From Nocardioides marmoribigeumensis (GTDB lineage Bacteria; Actinomycetota; Actinomycetes; Propionibacteriales; Nocardioidaceae), in NCBI RefSeq assembly GCF_031458325.1, contig NZ_JAVDYG010000001.1:3596001-3660000 (forward strand): 64,000 bases of DNA, written 5' to 3'. Below, piece after piece: positions 19,542 to 29,886 of this stretch. How positions within the stretch are numbered: the first letter of the stretch is position 1; each line of letters starts with the position of its first letter. The notes beneath the pieces are model-generated. The model had not been told where the DNA came from and searched no databases. It saw only the letters and a program-made list of their open reading frames with translations. Made by a program: the position numbers and the translations under genes.

Positions 19542-20500
19542 CCGGCTCGTCCGGCACCGCCGACATGGCCCGCATCCAGGTCGGCGAGGCCGCGCCCGAC
19601 CAGGCCGCGGAGGTGGCCGCGGTGATCCACGAGGCCTTCGCCGGCCGCCCCGCGCTCGACCCTCCGGCCCCGGCCCTCACCGAGACCCCGGAGAGCGTCG
19701 CCGAGCAGCTGGGCGACGAGGGCGGTCTCCTGGCGTCGGTCGGCGGTGAGCCGGTGGGCGCACTGCTGATGCACCACGAGACGACGGACTGGGGCGAGTC
19801 GCTGCTCCTGACCCGGGTCAGCGTGCGTCCCGCGGCCCAGCACCTCGGCGTCGCGCGCACGCTCGCCGCGACCGCCGAGGACATCGCAGCGCGTCGCGGG
19901 CTGCCGCGGGTGCACCTGCACGCGCGCGCCGAGCTGCCCGCCACCGTCGACTTCTGGCTGCGGCAGGGCTACCGGGAGGTGTCCCGTGAGGGCACGCTGC
20001 TCACCCTGGCCAAGGAGCTCCCGGTCGCCGTCACCGTGCCGACCGGCGACGACATGCAGGCGCTCGGGCGCCGGCTCGCGGCCCTGCTCCGCCCCGGCGA
20101 CCTCTTGCTGCTGACCGGCGACCTCGGCGCCGGCAAGACCACCCTGACCCAGGGCCTCGGAGAGGGCCTCGGCGTCCGCGGCGCCGTCACCTCGCCGACC
20201 TTCGTCATCTCCCGCATCCACCCCGGCCCGCTGCCGCTGGTCCACGTCGACGCCTACCGCCTGGGCGGCCTGGAGGAGCTCGACGACCTCGACCTCGACG
20301 TCTCCCTCGCCGACTCGGTCACGGTCGTCGAGTGGGGCGGCGGCATCGCCGAGGCACTCGCCGAGGACCGGCTCGAGCTGTCCCTGCTGCGCTCCGGCAC
20401 CGAGGACGACGAGACCCGTGTGGTCCGGGTGAGCCCGGTGGGTGTCCGCTGGCTGGGCACCGATCCGGCCGCTGCGGTCGCGCCGGGTCCCGTCGCATAG
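19538..20500 (+). CDS. tsaE: GNAT acetyltransferase domain fused to t6A ATPase TsaE
   Basis: The 320-residue product is about twice the length of ordinary TsaE. Residues about 12-160 form a GNAT-like domain (VSVRPAAQHLGVARTLAATA resembles the acetyl-CoA pyrophosphate loop; VDFWLRQGYREV is the typical late strand). Residues about 165-320 are TsaE, with Walker A LLTGDLGAGKTTLTQGLGEG, SPTFVISRIH and VHVDAYRLGGLEEL. TsaE drives the TsaBD complex that makes N6-threonylcarbamoyl-adenosine at tRNA position 37. The GTG start overlaps the upstream stop. A stand-alone RimI also lies in the operon, so this GNAT is additional. Its substrate is unknown. Confidence 0.92.
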   Translation: MTGSSGTADMARIQVGEAAPDQAAEVAAVIHEAFAGRPALDPPAPALTETPESVAEQLGDEGGLLASVGGEPVGALLMHHETTDWGESLLLTRVSVRPAAQHLGVARTLAATAEDIAARRGLPRVHLHARAELPATVDFWLRQGYREVSREGTLLTLAKELPVAVTVPTGDDMQALGRRLAALLRPGDLLLLTGDLGAGKTTLTQGLGEGLGVRGAVTSPTFVISRIHPGPLPLVHVDAYRLGGLEELDDLDLDVSLADSVTVVEWGGGIAEALAEDRLELSLLRSGTEDDETRVVRVSPVGVRWLGTDPAAAVAPGPVA

Positions 20501-20510
20501 CCTCGTCCGC

Positions 20511-21158
20511 GTGCTGCTCGCCCTCGACACCTCGACCCCGCTGGTCAGCGTGGCGGTGTACGACGACACCGCGGGCCACGAGGGCACCGTGCTCGCCTCC
20601 CTGACCAGCGACCGGCCGATGAAGCACGGCGAGTCGGTGGCGCCCCTGGTCGAGCAGGCGCTGGCCGGCGCGGGTGTGGCTCGCGGCGACCTGACCGGCA
20701 TCGTCGCCGGCACCGGCCCCGGCCCCTTCACCGGTCTTCGCGTCGGGCTCGTCTCGGCCCGCGTGTTCGGGCTCGCGCTCGGCGTCCCGGTCCGCGGCGT
20801 GTGCTCGCTCGACGCGGTCGCGGCGGCGGTCTCCTCCTCCGAGTCGTTCGTCGTGGTGACCGACGCCCGGCGCAAGGAGCTGTTCCACGCGTCGTACTCC
20901 TCCGACGGGCGGCGCCTGACCGACCCCGCCGTCTCCCGCCCGGCCGACGTGCTGGCCGGCCTCCCCGAGGACACGCTGGTCGTCGGTCCCGGCGTCCTGG
21001 TCTACCCCGACGCGTTCGCCCGCACCGGCGGCCCGACGACGGTCGACGCCGCGGTGCTCGCCCGCCTGGCCGCGACCGGGGCCACGACCGAGCCCGAGCC
21101 GATCTACCTCCGCCGCCCCGACGCGGTCGCGCCCGGACCGCCCAAGAAGGTGTCGTGA
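20511..21158 (+). CDS. tsaB: tRNA threonylcarbamoyladenosine biosynthesis protein TsaB
   Basis: The 215-residue ASKHA-fold protein pairs with TsaD in t6A synthesis. It begins MLLALDTSTPLVSVAVYDD and has the family segments GTGPGPFTGLRVGL and VTDARRKELFHASY. GTG 20511 is preferred because the fold begins here; the frame is open upstream. A TAGCCT hexamer (20498-20503), overlapping the tsaE stop, lies 7 nt before the start and could add a leaderless internal promoter. The stop overlaps rimI as GTGA. Confidence 0.94.
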   Translation: MLLALDTSTPLVSVAVYDDTAGHEGTVLASLTSDRPMKHGESVAPLVEQALAGAGVARGDLTGIVAGTGPGPFTGLRVGLVSARVFGLALGVPVRGVCSLDAVAAAVSSSESFVVVTDARRKELFHASYSSDGRRLTDPAVSRPADVLAGLPEDTLVVGPGVLVYPDAFARTGGPTTVDAAVLARLAATGATTEPEPIYLRRPDAVAPGPPKKVS

Positions 21159-21589
21159 TCCGCGTGGCCACGATCGAGGACGTCCCCGCCGTGACCGCGC
21201 TGGAGGCCGCCGTGTTCGGTCCCGACGCGTGGTCGGCCGCCTCGGTGACCGAGGAGCTGACCGGGCCGCGCCGCCGGGCCTGGGTCGACGGCGACCCCGT
21301 GTCGGCGTACGCCGTGACCGCGACCGCGGGCGACGTCGCGGACCTGCAGCGCATCGCCGTCGACCCCTCCCGCCGGGGGACCGGGGTCGCCTCCGCGCTC
21401 ATGACCACGCTGCTCGACGCGGCCCGCTCGGACGGCGCGGCCCGGGTGCTGCTCGAGGTGGCGGCCGACAACGAGGCGGCCCTCGGCCTCTACGCCCGGC
21501 ACGGCTTCGCCGAGATCGACCGGCGGGCGGCCTACTACCGCGACGGGCGTGACGCGCTCGTCCTGTCCCTGGAGCTGACCCGTGAGTGA
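21155..21589 (+). CDS. rimI: Ribosomal protein S18-alanine N-acetyltransferase RimI-type GNAT
   Basis: The 144-residue GNAT enzyme has the acetyl-CoA loop [19 protein letters not shown] and the C-terminal strands [19 protein letters not shown] with the RimI-typical [13 protein letters not shown]. The position between tsaB and tsaD supports RimI, which acetylates S18. Its start overlaps tsaB and its end overlaps tsaD by eight bases. Confidence 0.9.
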   Translation: MIRVATIEDVPAVTALEAAVFGPDAWSAASVTEELTGPRRRAWVDGDPVSAYAVTATAGDVADLQRIAVDPSRRGTGVASALMTTLLDAARSDGAARVLLEVAADNEAALGLYARHGFAEIDRRAAYYRDGRDALVLSLELTRE

Positions 21590-22625
21590 ACCGCTGGTCC
21601 TCGGCATCGAGACCTCCTGCGACGAGACCGGCGTCGGCATCGTGCGGGGGCAGACCCTGCTCGCCGACGCGGTCGCGTCGTCGGTCGACGAGCACGCCCG
21701 GTTCGGCGGCGTCGTGCCCGAGGTCGCCTCGCGGGCGCACCTGGAGGCGATGGTGCCGACGATCGAGCGGGCCTGCGAGACGGCCGGGATCCGGCTCGAC
21801 GACGTCGACGCGATCTCGGTGACCAGCGGTCCCGGCCTCGTCGGCGCGCTGCTCGTCGGGGTCGCGGCGGCGAAGTCGCTGGCGCTGGGCCTGGGCAAGC
21901 CGCTCTACGCCGTCAACCACCTCGCCGCCCACGTCGCCGTCGACCAGCTCGAGCACGGCCCGCTGCCCGAGCCCTGCCTGGCGATGCTGGTCAGCGGCGG
22001 CCACTCGTCGCTGCTGCTGGTCGAGGACGTCACCGGCGAGATCGACCCGCTCGGCTCGACGATCGACGACGCCGCGGGGGAGGCGTTCGACAAGGTCGCC
22101 CGGCTGCTCGGGCTACCGTTCCCGGGCGGCCCGCACATCGACCGCGCCGCCCGCTCCGGGTCGTCGGTCGCGATCGACTTCCCGCGCGGGCTCACCACCC
22201 GGCGCGACCTGGAGCGCCACCGCTTCGACTTCTCGTTCTCCGGCCTCAAGACGGCCGTCGCCCGCTGGGTCGAGGCCCGTGAGCGGTCGGGGGAGCCGGT
22301 CCCGGTCGAGGACGTCGCCGCCTCCTTCCAGGAGGCCGTCTGCGACGTGCTCGTGCGCAAGGCCCTCGACGCCGCGGGGGACCGCGGGGTCGAGCACCTG
22401 CTGATCGGCGGTGGCGTCGCCGCCAACTCCCGCCTGCGCGCGATGGCCGAGGAGCGCGCCGCTGCGAAGGGGATCCGGGTCCGCGTCCCGCGCCCCGGCC
22501 TGTGCACCGACAACGGCGCGATGGTCGCCGCCCTCGGGAGCGAGATGGTCTCCCGCGGCCGGGCTCCCTCGGGCCTCGACGTGCCGGCGGACTCCTCGCT
22601 GCCCGTGACGGTGGTGCAGCAGTAG
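21582..22625 (+). CDS. tsaD: tRNA N6-adenosine threonylcarbamoyltransferase
   Basis: The 347-residue protein is the catalytic subunit of the t6A complex. It starts [20 protein letters not shown] and holds the metal-binding His pair in NHLAAHV, the ATP-binding [30 protein letters not shown] and the C-terminal [12 protein letters not shown] and [13 protein letters not shown] 21582 is set by the family start. The gene ends this plus-strand operon and is followed by a palindromic element between it and a convergent gene. Confidence 0.97.
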   Translation: MSEPLVLGIETSCDETGVGIVRGQTLLADAVASSVDEHARFGGVVPEVASRAHLEAMVPTIERACETAGIRLDDVDAISVTSGPGLVGALLVGVAAAKSLALGLGKPLYAVNHLAAHVAVDQLEHGPLPEPCLAMLVSGGHSSLLLVEDVTGEIDPLGSTIDDAAGEAFDKVARLLGLPFPGGPHIDRAARSGSSVAIDFPRGLTTRRDLERHRFDFSFSGLKTAVARWVEARERSGEPVPVEDVAASFQEAVCDVLVRKALDAAGDRGVEHLLIGGGVAANSRLRAMAEERAAAKGIRVRVPRPGLCTDNGAMVAALGSEMVSRGRAPSGLDVPADSSLPVTVVQQ

Positions 22626-22631
22626 GGGCTC

Positions 22632-22714
22632 AGTTTCACTAGGTACCTAGTGACTTTGGTGCTTCCCGAGCGAAGTTTCGCTCGGGAAGCACCAGCTCTG
22701 CCGCTGGTGTACGG
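22632..22714. repeat. Palindromic intergenic element, copy A
   Basis: The perfect 16-bp palindrome CACTAGGTACCTAGTG (22637-22652) is followed by a hairpin whose arms 22658-22674 and 22677-22693 match over 17 bp (GGTGCTTCCCGAGCGAA and its complement). A tail with CTCTGCCGC follows (to 22714), shared with copy C. The element fills the gap between convergent tsaD and the beta-propeller gene. It is related to copies B and C. Confidence 0.85.
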
Positions 22715-22720
22715 CGGCCC

Positions 22721-23986
22721 TCAGGCCCCCGCGTCCAGCCGGAGCGGGACCTCGCCGACGTCGCCGCTGGGCATCGGGCCCGCGTCGGCCAGCTCGGCGG
22801 AGCCGTCGAGGCCGATCCGGACGAGGCGCCACGCCTTGCCGTCGAACACCGAGGCGAGCAGGTGGGAGTCGTCCTCCCACCCCAGCTGAGGGATGTACGA
22901 CGGGACGCCGGGCTCGCCCGCCGCGGAGATGGTCAGCAGCGACTTGCCCGTCGCGGCGTCGAGGACGTCGACCGACGCGGGCCCCAGCCCGTCGCCGTAC
23001 GCCGGGCCGCCGGTCACGTAGAGCCCGTCGGGGCTGAACGTCTCGAGCAGGAAGTCGCAGGTCCTGAGCAGCGACGTGGTCCCCATCGACCTGCGGATCT
23101 CCGAGCAGGAGCCCGCGGGCAGCGACTCGGTCTGGCCGGCGAGCCGCTCCTCGTGGGCGCTGTTGACCATGACGAACCCCGGGACCTGGTCGTCGATGCC
23201 GTGCGAGGTGGCGTAGCGGGCGTGCCCGTCGGCGGTGCTGTAGAACACCGTGCAGCCGCCGCCCTCGGGCGCCTGCTCCTTGCAGCTGCCGCCGGACCCG
23301 AGGAGCGGGCCGAGCTGGACGTGCTTCAGCGGTGCGGAGAAGGTCAGGTCACCGTCGGCCTCGCTCCAGGTGTGGATGCGCCCGTCGGTGCCGACGTACG
23401 CCGCGGCCGTGCGGTCGGGCGTCACGGACAGGGCGCCGTCGATGTCGGCCGGCTCCTGGACCTCGACGGACCCGCTCGTGTCGCGGACGACGAACGTGCC
23501 GTTGCCGTCACCGTCCCGCTCGAGCGTCACGACGCGCCCGTCGACCAGCGCGGAGTGGACCGCGTCGCTGCCGACCTTGACCCGTGTGCCGTCGGGCAGG
23601 AGGACCTGGGAGCCGATCCGCACGAGGATCTTCGGTGCGGCGCCGGTCGGCAGGTCACCGAGGACCGAGACGTCCTGATGCCTGCCGGTGGGGGTGACCG
23701 GGTCGGTGGGGCTGGGGTCCAGGGTGACGTCCTGGGTGACCGCCGGGGTCGGGGTGTTGGTCGCGAAGCCCGGGTCGCTGCGGTCGGTGCTGCCCGTCGC
23801 GACCATCGCGGTCGGGACGACCACGGCCACGACGGCCGCGGCGGCGACGACCCCGGTGGCGATCCGGCGACGTCGGATGCTGCCGGCGCGGGACGTGACG
23901 TCGTCGAAGGAGAGCAGGTGGGGCTCGGTGGAGTCGGCCCGGCGACGCAGCGCGTCGCCCAGCCGCTGCTCGTCGTGGCTGGTCAT
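22721..23986 (-). CDS. Membrane-anchored extracytoplasmic beta-propeller-like protein, putative sigma-factor partner
   Basis: The protein is 421 residues. About 40 cytoplasmic residues (MTSHDEQRLGDALRRRADS) precede a single membrane helix (about 42-64). A Thr/Pro/Asp-rich linker then leads to an extracellular domain of about 300 residues with repeated strand patterns (VLLPDGTRVKVGSD, LLTISAAGEPG) suggestive of a propeller. Its ATG overlaps the TGA of the upstream ECF sigma gene (ATGA) and AGGAGGACC precedes it, so the two are coupled. The topology fits a sigma-factor regulator or sensor, but no zinc-binding anti-sigma motif (HxxxCxxC) is visible. This role is inferred. Confidence 0.75.
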   Translation of the reverse strand: MTSHDEQRLGDALRRRADSTEPHLLSFDDVTSRAGSIRRRRIATGVVAAAAVVAVVVPTAMVATGSTDRSDPGFATNTPTPAVTQDVTLDPSPTDPVTPTGRHQDVSVLGDLPTGAAPKILVRIGSQVLLPDGTRVKVGSDAVHSALVDGRVVTLERDGDGNGTFVVRDTSGSVEVQEPADIDGALSVTPDRTAAAYVGTDGRIHTWSEADGDLTFSAPLKHVQLGPLLGSGGSCKEQAPEGGGCTVFYSTADGHARYATSHGIDDQVPGFVMVNSAHEERLAGQTESLPAGSCSEIRRSMGTTSLLRTCDFLLETFSPDGLYVTGGPAYGDGLGPASVDVLDAATGKSLLTISAAGEPGVPSYIPQLGWEDDSHLLASVFDGKAWRLVRIGLDGSAELADAGPMPSGDVGEVPLRLDAGA

Positions 23987-24516
23987 CGGTCCTCCTGGGT
24001 GGTGCCGGCGGTGTCGAACAGGTCGCCGGAGCGGCTGCGGAGCGCGGCGAGCGCGCGGCTGGTCTGGGACTTCACGGTGCCGACGCTGACGCCGAGCACC
24101 TCGGCGGTCTCGGCCTCGGAGAGCTCCTCGTAGTAGCGCAGCACGACGGCGGCGCGTTGCTTGCGGGGGAGCGTCTGCACCAGGTCCCACAGCTCCTCGT
24201 CGCGGCCACCGGCCGACGACGACGGGGTGGGGGCGGCCTGCTCGGGCACCTGGTCGGTGGCGTGCTCGCGGCGCTTGAACGGCCGCCGCCACAAGGAGTT
24301 GTGCTCGTTGACGATCACGCGTCGGACGTAGCCGTCGAGCGACCCGCGGTCCTCGACGCGGTCCCACGCGAGGTAGAGCTTGGCCAGGGCCGTCTGGACG
24401 AGGTCCTCGGCCGTGTGCCGGTCTCCGCTGATCAGGTAGGCGGTGCGGAGCAGGCTGGCCTGCCGCGCCTCCATGTACGCGGAGAACTCGGCGTCGCGCT
24501 GCGCGCGGTCACCCAT
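23983..24516 (-). CDS. ECF RNA polymerase sigma factor (SigE-family type)
   Basis: The 177-residue protein contains sigma region 2 (SLLRTAYLISGDRHTAEDLVQTALAKLYLAW) split across a helix pair, a Ser/Pro-rich linker (about 100-120), and sigma region 4 with the helix-turn-helix AETAEVLGVSVGTVKSQTSR. The start ATG 24516 follows GAGGAGGGGG at good spacing; the longer frame to 24636 has no family support. It is translationally coupled to the membrane protein downstream. A promoter resembling ECF targets (AAC-N17-CGTC) lies upstream, which would allow autoregulation. Group 4 assignment is secure; the stimulus is unknown. Confidence 0.9.
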   Translation of the reverse strand: MGDRAQRDAEFSAYMEARQASLLRTAYLISGDRHTAEDLVQTALAKLYLAWDRVEDRGSLDGYVRRVIVNEHNSLWRRPFKRREHATDQVPEQAAPTPSSSAGGRDEELWDLVQTLPRKQRAAVVLRYYEELSEAETAEVLGVSVGTVKSQTSRALAALRSRSGDLFDTAGTTQEDR

Positions 24517-24639
24517 CGTCCCCCTCCTCTGCGCGGGTAGGTGCGTGCGCGGCACGGCGACGTGTGTGGTGTCCACGCTCATCGGCGTCTCCGCTCGTGT
24601 CCCTCGAAGCCTCCCGCGAGGTGCGGGAGACATCACCAG

Positions 24640-24665
24640 GACGCGCCGCGGAGGGGAAAGGTTGC
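24640..24665 (-). promoter_or_regulatory. Putative autoregulated ECF promoter
   Basis: On the minus strand GCAAC (24665-24661) and CGTC (24643-24640) are separated by 17 bp, matching the AAC / CGTC pattern of ECF sigma promoters. The leader also contains a CTCCCGC-GAGGT-GCGGGAG hairpin (24611-24629). Confidence 0.4.
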
Positions 24666-24684
24666 ATCCGCGCCGGAACGTCTC

Positions 24685-25326
24685 CTACTCGGGTCGGCCG
24701 GTCGCGGCGAGGGCGATCCCGAGCCCGATGATCGAGGTGCCCCCGACCAGGCTGAGGCGGCGCCCGTGCCGCGGGGAGGAGGCGAACCACTCCCGCAACC
24801 GCGAGGCGATGACGGCCCACAGCCCGTCGCTGAGGAGGCCGATCGTCACCGCGATCGCGCCGAGGACGAGCATCTGCACGGTCGCGTCGCCGGTCTCCCG
24901 CGAGACGAACTGGGGGAGGACGGCAGCCGCCATCGCGAACGCCTTGGGGTTGGTCGCCCCGACCGCGAAGCCCTGGCGGAGCACGGTCCGCCGCGACAGC
25001 GCAGGGGCGCCGACACCGCCGGTCTCGTCGGCGAACCGGCCGTGGCGGATGGCCTGGACCCCGAGCCAGACGAGGTACGCCGCGCCGGCCAGCTTGAGCA
25101 CGGTGAACACGGTGACCGACTCGGCCACGAGGGCCCCGAGCCCGAACGCCACGAGCGTCATCACGACCGCCAGGCCGGCGGTGTTGCCGGCGACGGTCAG
25201 CAGGGCGACCCCGCGGCCGTAGGACAGGGCGCGCCCGACGATGAACAGCACGCTCGGCCCGGGGATCGCGATGATCACCAGCGCCGCGAGGGCGAAGCCG
25301 AGGAGGTGCTCGGTGGTCACGGGCAT
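24685..25326 (-). CDS. LysE/RhtB family amino-acid exporter
   Basis: The 213-residue protein has six membrane segments and the LysE signature IPGPSVLFIVGRALSYGRG near the N-terminus, followed by GATNPKAFAMAAAVLPQF. Such proteins export amino acids or related compounds; the substrate cannot be told. ATG 25326 has a GAGACT hexamer exactly 6 nt upstream, consistent with a leaderless promoter. It lies downstream of a methyltransferase gene and upstream of the sigma operon, all on the minus strand. Confidence 0.9.
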   Translation of the reverse strand: MPVTTEHLLGFALAALVIIAIPGPSVLFIVGRALSYGRGVALLTVAGNTAGLAVVMTLVAFGLGALVAESVTVFTVLKLAGAAYLVWLGVQAIRHGRFADETGGVGAPALSRRTVLRQGFAVGATNPKAFAMAAAVLPQFVSRETGDATVQMLVLGAIAVTIGLLSDGLWAVIASRLREWFASSPRHGRRLSLVGGTSIIGLGIALAATGRPE

Positions 25327-25424
25327 GGGTCGAGTCTCCCAGCGCGCCCTCGGGACCGGCCAGCGACTTTCGGCCCGGTCGGCGTCGCCGTCGTACGCCG
25401 CGAGCACGGTCGTGCGGCCTCGGG

Positions 25425-26618
25425 TCACGGCCGCAGCGGCCGGACGCTGAGGACCGTCGCCTTGCCGGCGACGCGGGTGACCACGATGGTCGCCTCCTGG
25501 TCGCCGGAGAGCGCGAGCCTCTTGCGCAGCTGCTCGGGGACGATCCCGACGCCGCGCTTCTTGATCGTGAGCCGGCCGACGTGACGCTCGCGGAGCGCGG
25601 CGCGCAGCCGCTTCTCGGCGAAGGGCAGCTCCTCGAGGACCTCGTAGCCCACGGCGTACGGCGTGTGGCCGGCCGTGGGCGCGGTGACGTAGGCGATCTG
25701 CGGGTCGACCAGCGTGCCGCCGAGGCTGGCCGCGACCGCGGTGACCAGACCGGCCCGGATGACCGCGCCGTCGGGCTCGAAGAGGTAGTCCGACACCGGG
25801 CCGGTGCCCACCGCAGCCGGGCCCGGGTCGTCCTCGGCGGTGAGCGTCGCGAGCCCACCGGGCTGGATCACGGTGGCCCGACGGGCCGTGGTGGCCAGGT
25901 GGGAGGACCACAGCGCCGCCTCCTTGACCTCGCCCCGGAAGCTCACCCACTCGGCCTCGACGCCGGCGGGCACGCGGTCGTGCGGGATCCCGGGCGCGAC
26001 CTTGACGACGCTGGGGCGCTGCAGGAGCTGCTCGACCCAGGACCACGGGGGGACGTAGGCGTCGGGGTCGAACGTGCGACCCCGCCCGGTGCGCCGCGCG
26101 GGGTCGGCGACGACGAGGCCGAACGGCGCGAGGTCGAGCGTCGTGGCGTCACCGGTCATGACGGCTGCGGACAGGCCGAGCGCCGCGAGGTTGGCCTGCG
26201 CCATGGCCGCGCGCACCGGGTCGAGCTCGACCCCGGCCACGGGGGTGCCGGACGGGGCGAGCCTGCGGGCGACGGCGATCAGGTCGCCCCCGATGCCGCA
26301 GCCGAGGTCGACCACCGATGACGGCGAGGCGAACGAGATCCGGGCCGCGCGATGGGCCGCCACCTCGGCGCGCGTGCACTGCTCCAGCGCGTCGGGGGTG
26401 AACCACAGCCGGTCGGCGTTCTCACCGAGCTTGGCCCGGGCCGCGGCCCGCAGCGCCGCCTGGCTCATCGCCGCCGCGGCGAGCTCGGGGTCGGTCTCGC
26501 GCCGCAGCGCGGCACCGGCGCGCACGGGGTCCGCGCCGCCGGCGTACAGCGCCACCGCGCGGGCGGTCACGCGCAGCCCCTCGGGGGAGCGGAGCCGCTC
26601 GAAGGTGGCCAGGTCCAT
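25425..26618 (-). CDS. Class I SAM methyltransferase with C-terminal THUMP-like domain
   Basis: The 397-residue protein has a helical N-terminal region (about 1-85), a Rossmann methyltransferase domain with VVDLGCGIGGDLIAVARRLA as the SAM loop and VVADPARRTGRGRTFDPD as motif IV, and a C-terminal THUMP-like region ending GRLTIKKRGVGIVPEQLRK. Related proteins are annotated as possible RNA methyltransferases, but the target is unknown. ATG 26618 is set by the family start; GAGGAT is 6 nt upstream. The gene diverges from groES. Confidence 0.85.
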   Translation of the reverse strand: MDLATFERLRSPEGLRVTARAVALYAGGADPVRAGAALRRETDPELAAAAMSQAALRAAARAKLGENADRLWFTPDALEQCTRAEVAAHRAARISFASPSSVVDLGCGIGGDLIAVARRLAPSGTPVAGVELDPVRAAMAQANLAALGLSAAVMTGDATTLDLAPFGLVVADPARRTGRGRTFDPDAYVPPWSWVEQLLQRPSVVKVAPGIPHDRVPAGVEAEWVSFRGEVKEAALWSSHLATTARRATVIQPGGLATLTAEDDPGPAAVGTGPVSDYLFEPDGAVIRAGLVTAVAASLGGTLVDPQIAYVTAPTAGHTPYAVGYEVLEELPFAEKRLRAALRERHVGRLTIKKRGVGIVPEQLRKRLALSGDQEATIVVTRVAGKATVLSVRPLRP

Positions 26619-26644
26619 GGGGGGATCCTCGCAGGGCAGACACG

Positions 26645-26671
26645 TTGGCACTCGACTTGACCGAGTGCTAG
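26645..26671 (+). promoter_or_regulatory. CIRCE operator 1
   Basis: TTGGCACTC, 9-bp spacer, GAGTGCTAG. This matches the HrcA-binding CIRCE consensus (TTAGCACTC-N9-GAGTGCTAA). It covers the -35 box of the groES promoter. Confidence 0.95.
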
Positions 26672-26685
26672 TCGCGGGCTAGTTT
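26657..26685 (+). promoter_or_regulatory. groES-groEL vegetative promoter
   Basis: TTGACC (26657-26662), exactly 17 bp, TAGTTT (26680-26685). The -35 is embedded in CIRCE 1, and CIRCE 2 begins just downstream of the -10. Confidence 0.75.
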
Positions 26686-26690
26686 CGGAG

Positions 26691-26717
26691 TTGGCACTCT
26701 CACCCTGAGAGTGCTGA
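26691..26717 (+). promoter_or_regulatory. CIRCE operator 2
   Basis: TTGGCACTC, 9-bp spacer, GAGTGCTGA, overlapping the expected transcription start of groES. Confidence 0.93.
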
Positions 26718-28853
<2,136 letters not shown>

Positions 28854-28873
28854 GGCTCGTCCCACAGCGATCA

Positions 28874-28905
28874 CAGCCCCTCGACCCTCCTGGGTCGGGG
28901 GGCTG
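28874..28905 (+). terminator. Terminator of the groES-groEL operon
   Basis: A 14-bp stem (28874-28887 with 28892-28905, one G-U pair) with loop TCCT lies 20 bp after groEL. Confidence 0.75.
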
Positions 28906-28948
28906 CGTGGTCTCGACGAGCTCGACCACCTCGGGCACACTCGGGCGG

Positions 28949-29845
28949 GTGACCTCCCGTGCCCACTGGCTGTCCCGCATCGCCGAGCTCGACCCGGTCG
29001 AGGACCACGAGGAGATCTACCGGATCTCGTTCCTCCACGAGTTCCCGTGGGACCTCAACCAGGCGCTGAGCTTCGCGCTGTTCCGCACCTACGCCGTCCC
29101 GTCGATCGGCCGCCTGCTCTTCGAGACCGGTGAGTTCACCGAGCGCACCCAGCGCAGGTACGACGACACGGTGCTGCTGCTCGAGGACGCGCTGGTCCAG
29201 GGCCTCGGCAGCGAGGCCGGCCGGGTCGCCGTACGCCGGGTCAACCAGATGCACGCGATGTACGCGATCAGCAACGACGACATGCGCTACGTGCTCTGCA
29301 CCTTCGTGGTCGTGCCGATCCGGTGGATGGACGAGCTCGCGTGGCGGCCGTTCTGCGAGGCGGAGAAGGTCGCGTCCGCGGAGTACTACCGGTCGCTGGG
29401 CCGACTCATGGGCATCAAGGGCATCCCCGAGACCTGGCAGGACTTCGCCGAGGCGATGGACGCCTACGAGGCCAGGAGGTTCGCGTACGACGAGGGGGCG
29501 CGCCGGGTGGCCGACGCGACGCTCGACCTGCTCTGCACCTTCCCGCCCAACCACCTGCTGCCGGCCGCGGCGGTGAAGCGCTTCTCCTACGCGCTGATGG
29601 ACGACGCGCTGCTCGAGGCGTTCGGCTACCCGCACCCCTCGGCCGCGATGCGCTGGGCCGCGAGGGCCGGCCTGCGGGCCCGCGGGCTCGGGCTGCGTCT
29701 CTCACGCCCGCGGCTCGAGCCGTTCTACGCCGCGGACCTGCCGCAGGTCCGCAGCCACCCCGACGGCCACGACGCCGCCCGGCTCGGCACCTTCGAGCCG
29801 CCGCCCGGCTGTCCGGCGCACGTGCTGCGGGGTGCGCCGGTGTGA
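28949..29845 (+). CDS. MpaB/DUF2236 family oxygenase-like protein
   Basis: The 298-residue protein begins MTSRAHWLSRIAELDPVEDHEE and shows the DUF2236 (MpaB, rubber oxygenase/latex clearing protein-like) pattern: LNQALSFALFRTYAVPSIGRLL, then RRVNQMHAMYAISNDDMRYVLCTF with the conserved His and Asp residues that in relatives help bind haem, then DELAWRPFCEAEK. GTG 28949 was chosen because CACACT lies 7 nt before it, the leaderless promoter pattern seen often here; the frame is open to 28907. The substrate is unknown. Confidence 0.82.
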   Translation: MTSRAHWLSRIAELDPVEDHEEIYRISFLHEFPWDLNQALSFALFRTYAVPSIGRLLFETGEFTERTQRRYDDTVLLLEDALVQGLGSEAGRVAVRRVNQMHAMYAISNDDMRYVLCTFVVVPIRWMDELAWRPFCEAEKVASAEYYRSLGRLMGIKGIPETWQDFAEAMDAYEARRFAYDEGARRVADATLDLLCTFPPNHLLPAAAVKRFSYALMDDALLEAFGYPHPSAAMRWAARAGLRARGLGLRLSRPRLEPFYAADLPQVRSHPDGHDAARLGTFEPPPGCPAHVLRGAPV

Positions 29846-29867
29846 CCCCGCCCGACCGCTCGCCGGG

Positions 29868-29885
29868 TCACCGCCGTCGGTGACG
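29868..29885. terminator. Terminator hairpin between convergent genes
   Basis: GTCACCG-CCGT-CGGTGAC, a perfect 7-bp stem with a 4-nt loop, in the 41-bp gap between the MpaB-like gene and the secreted hydrolase. Confidence 0.65.
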
Positions 29886-29886
29886 G

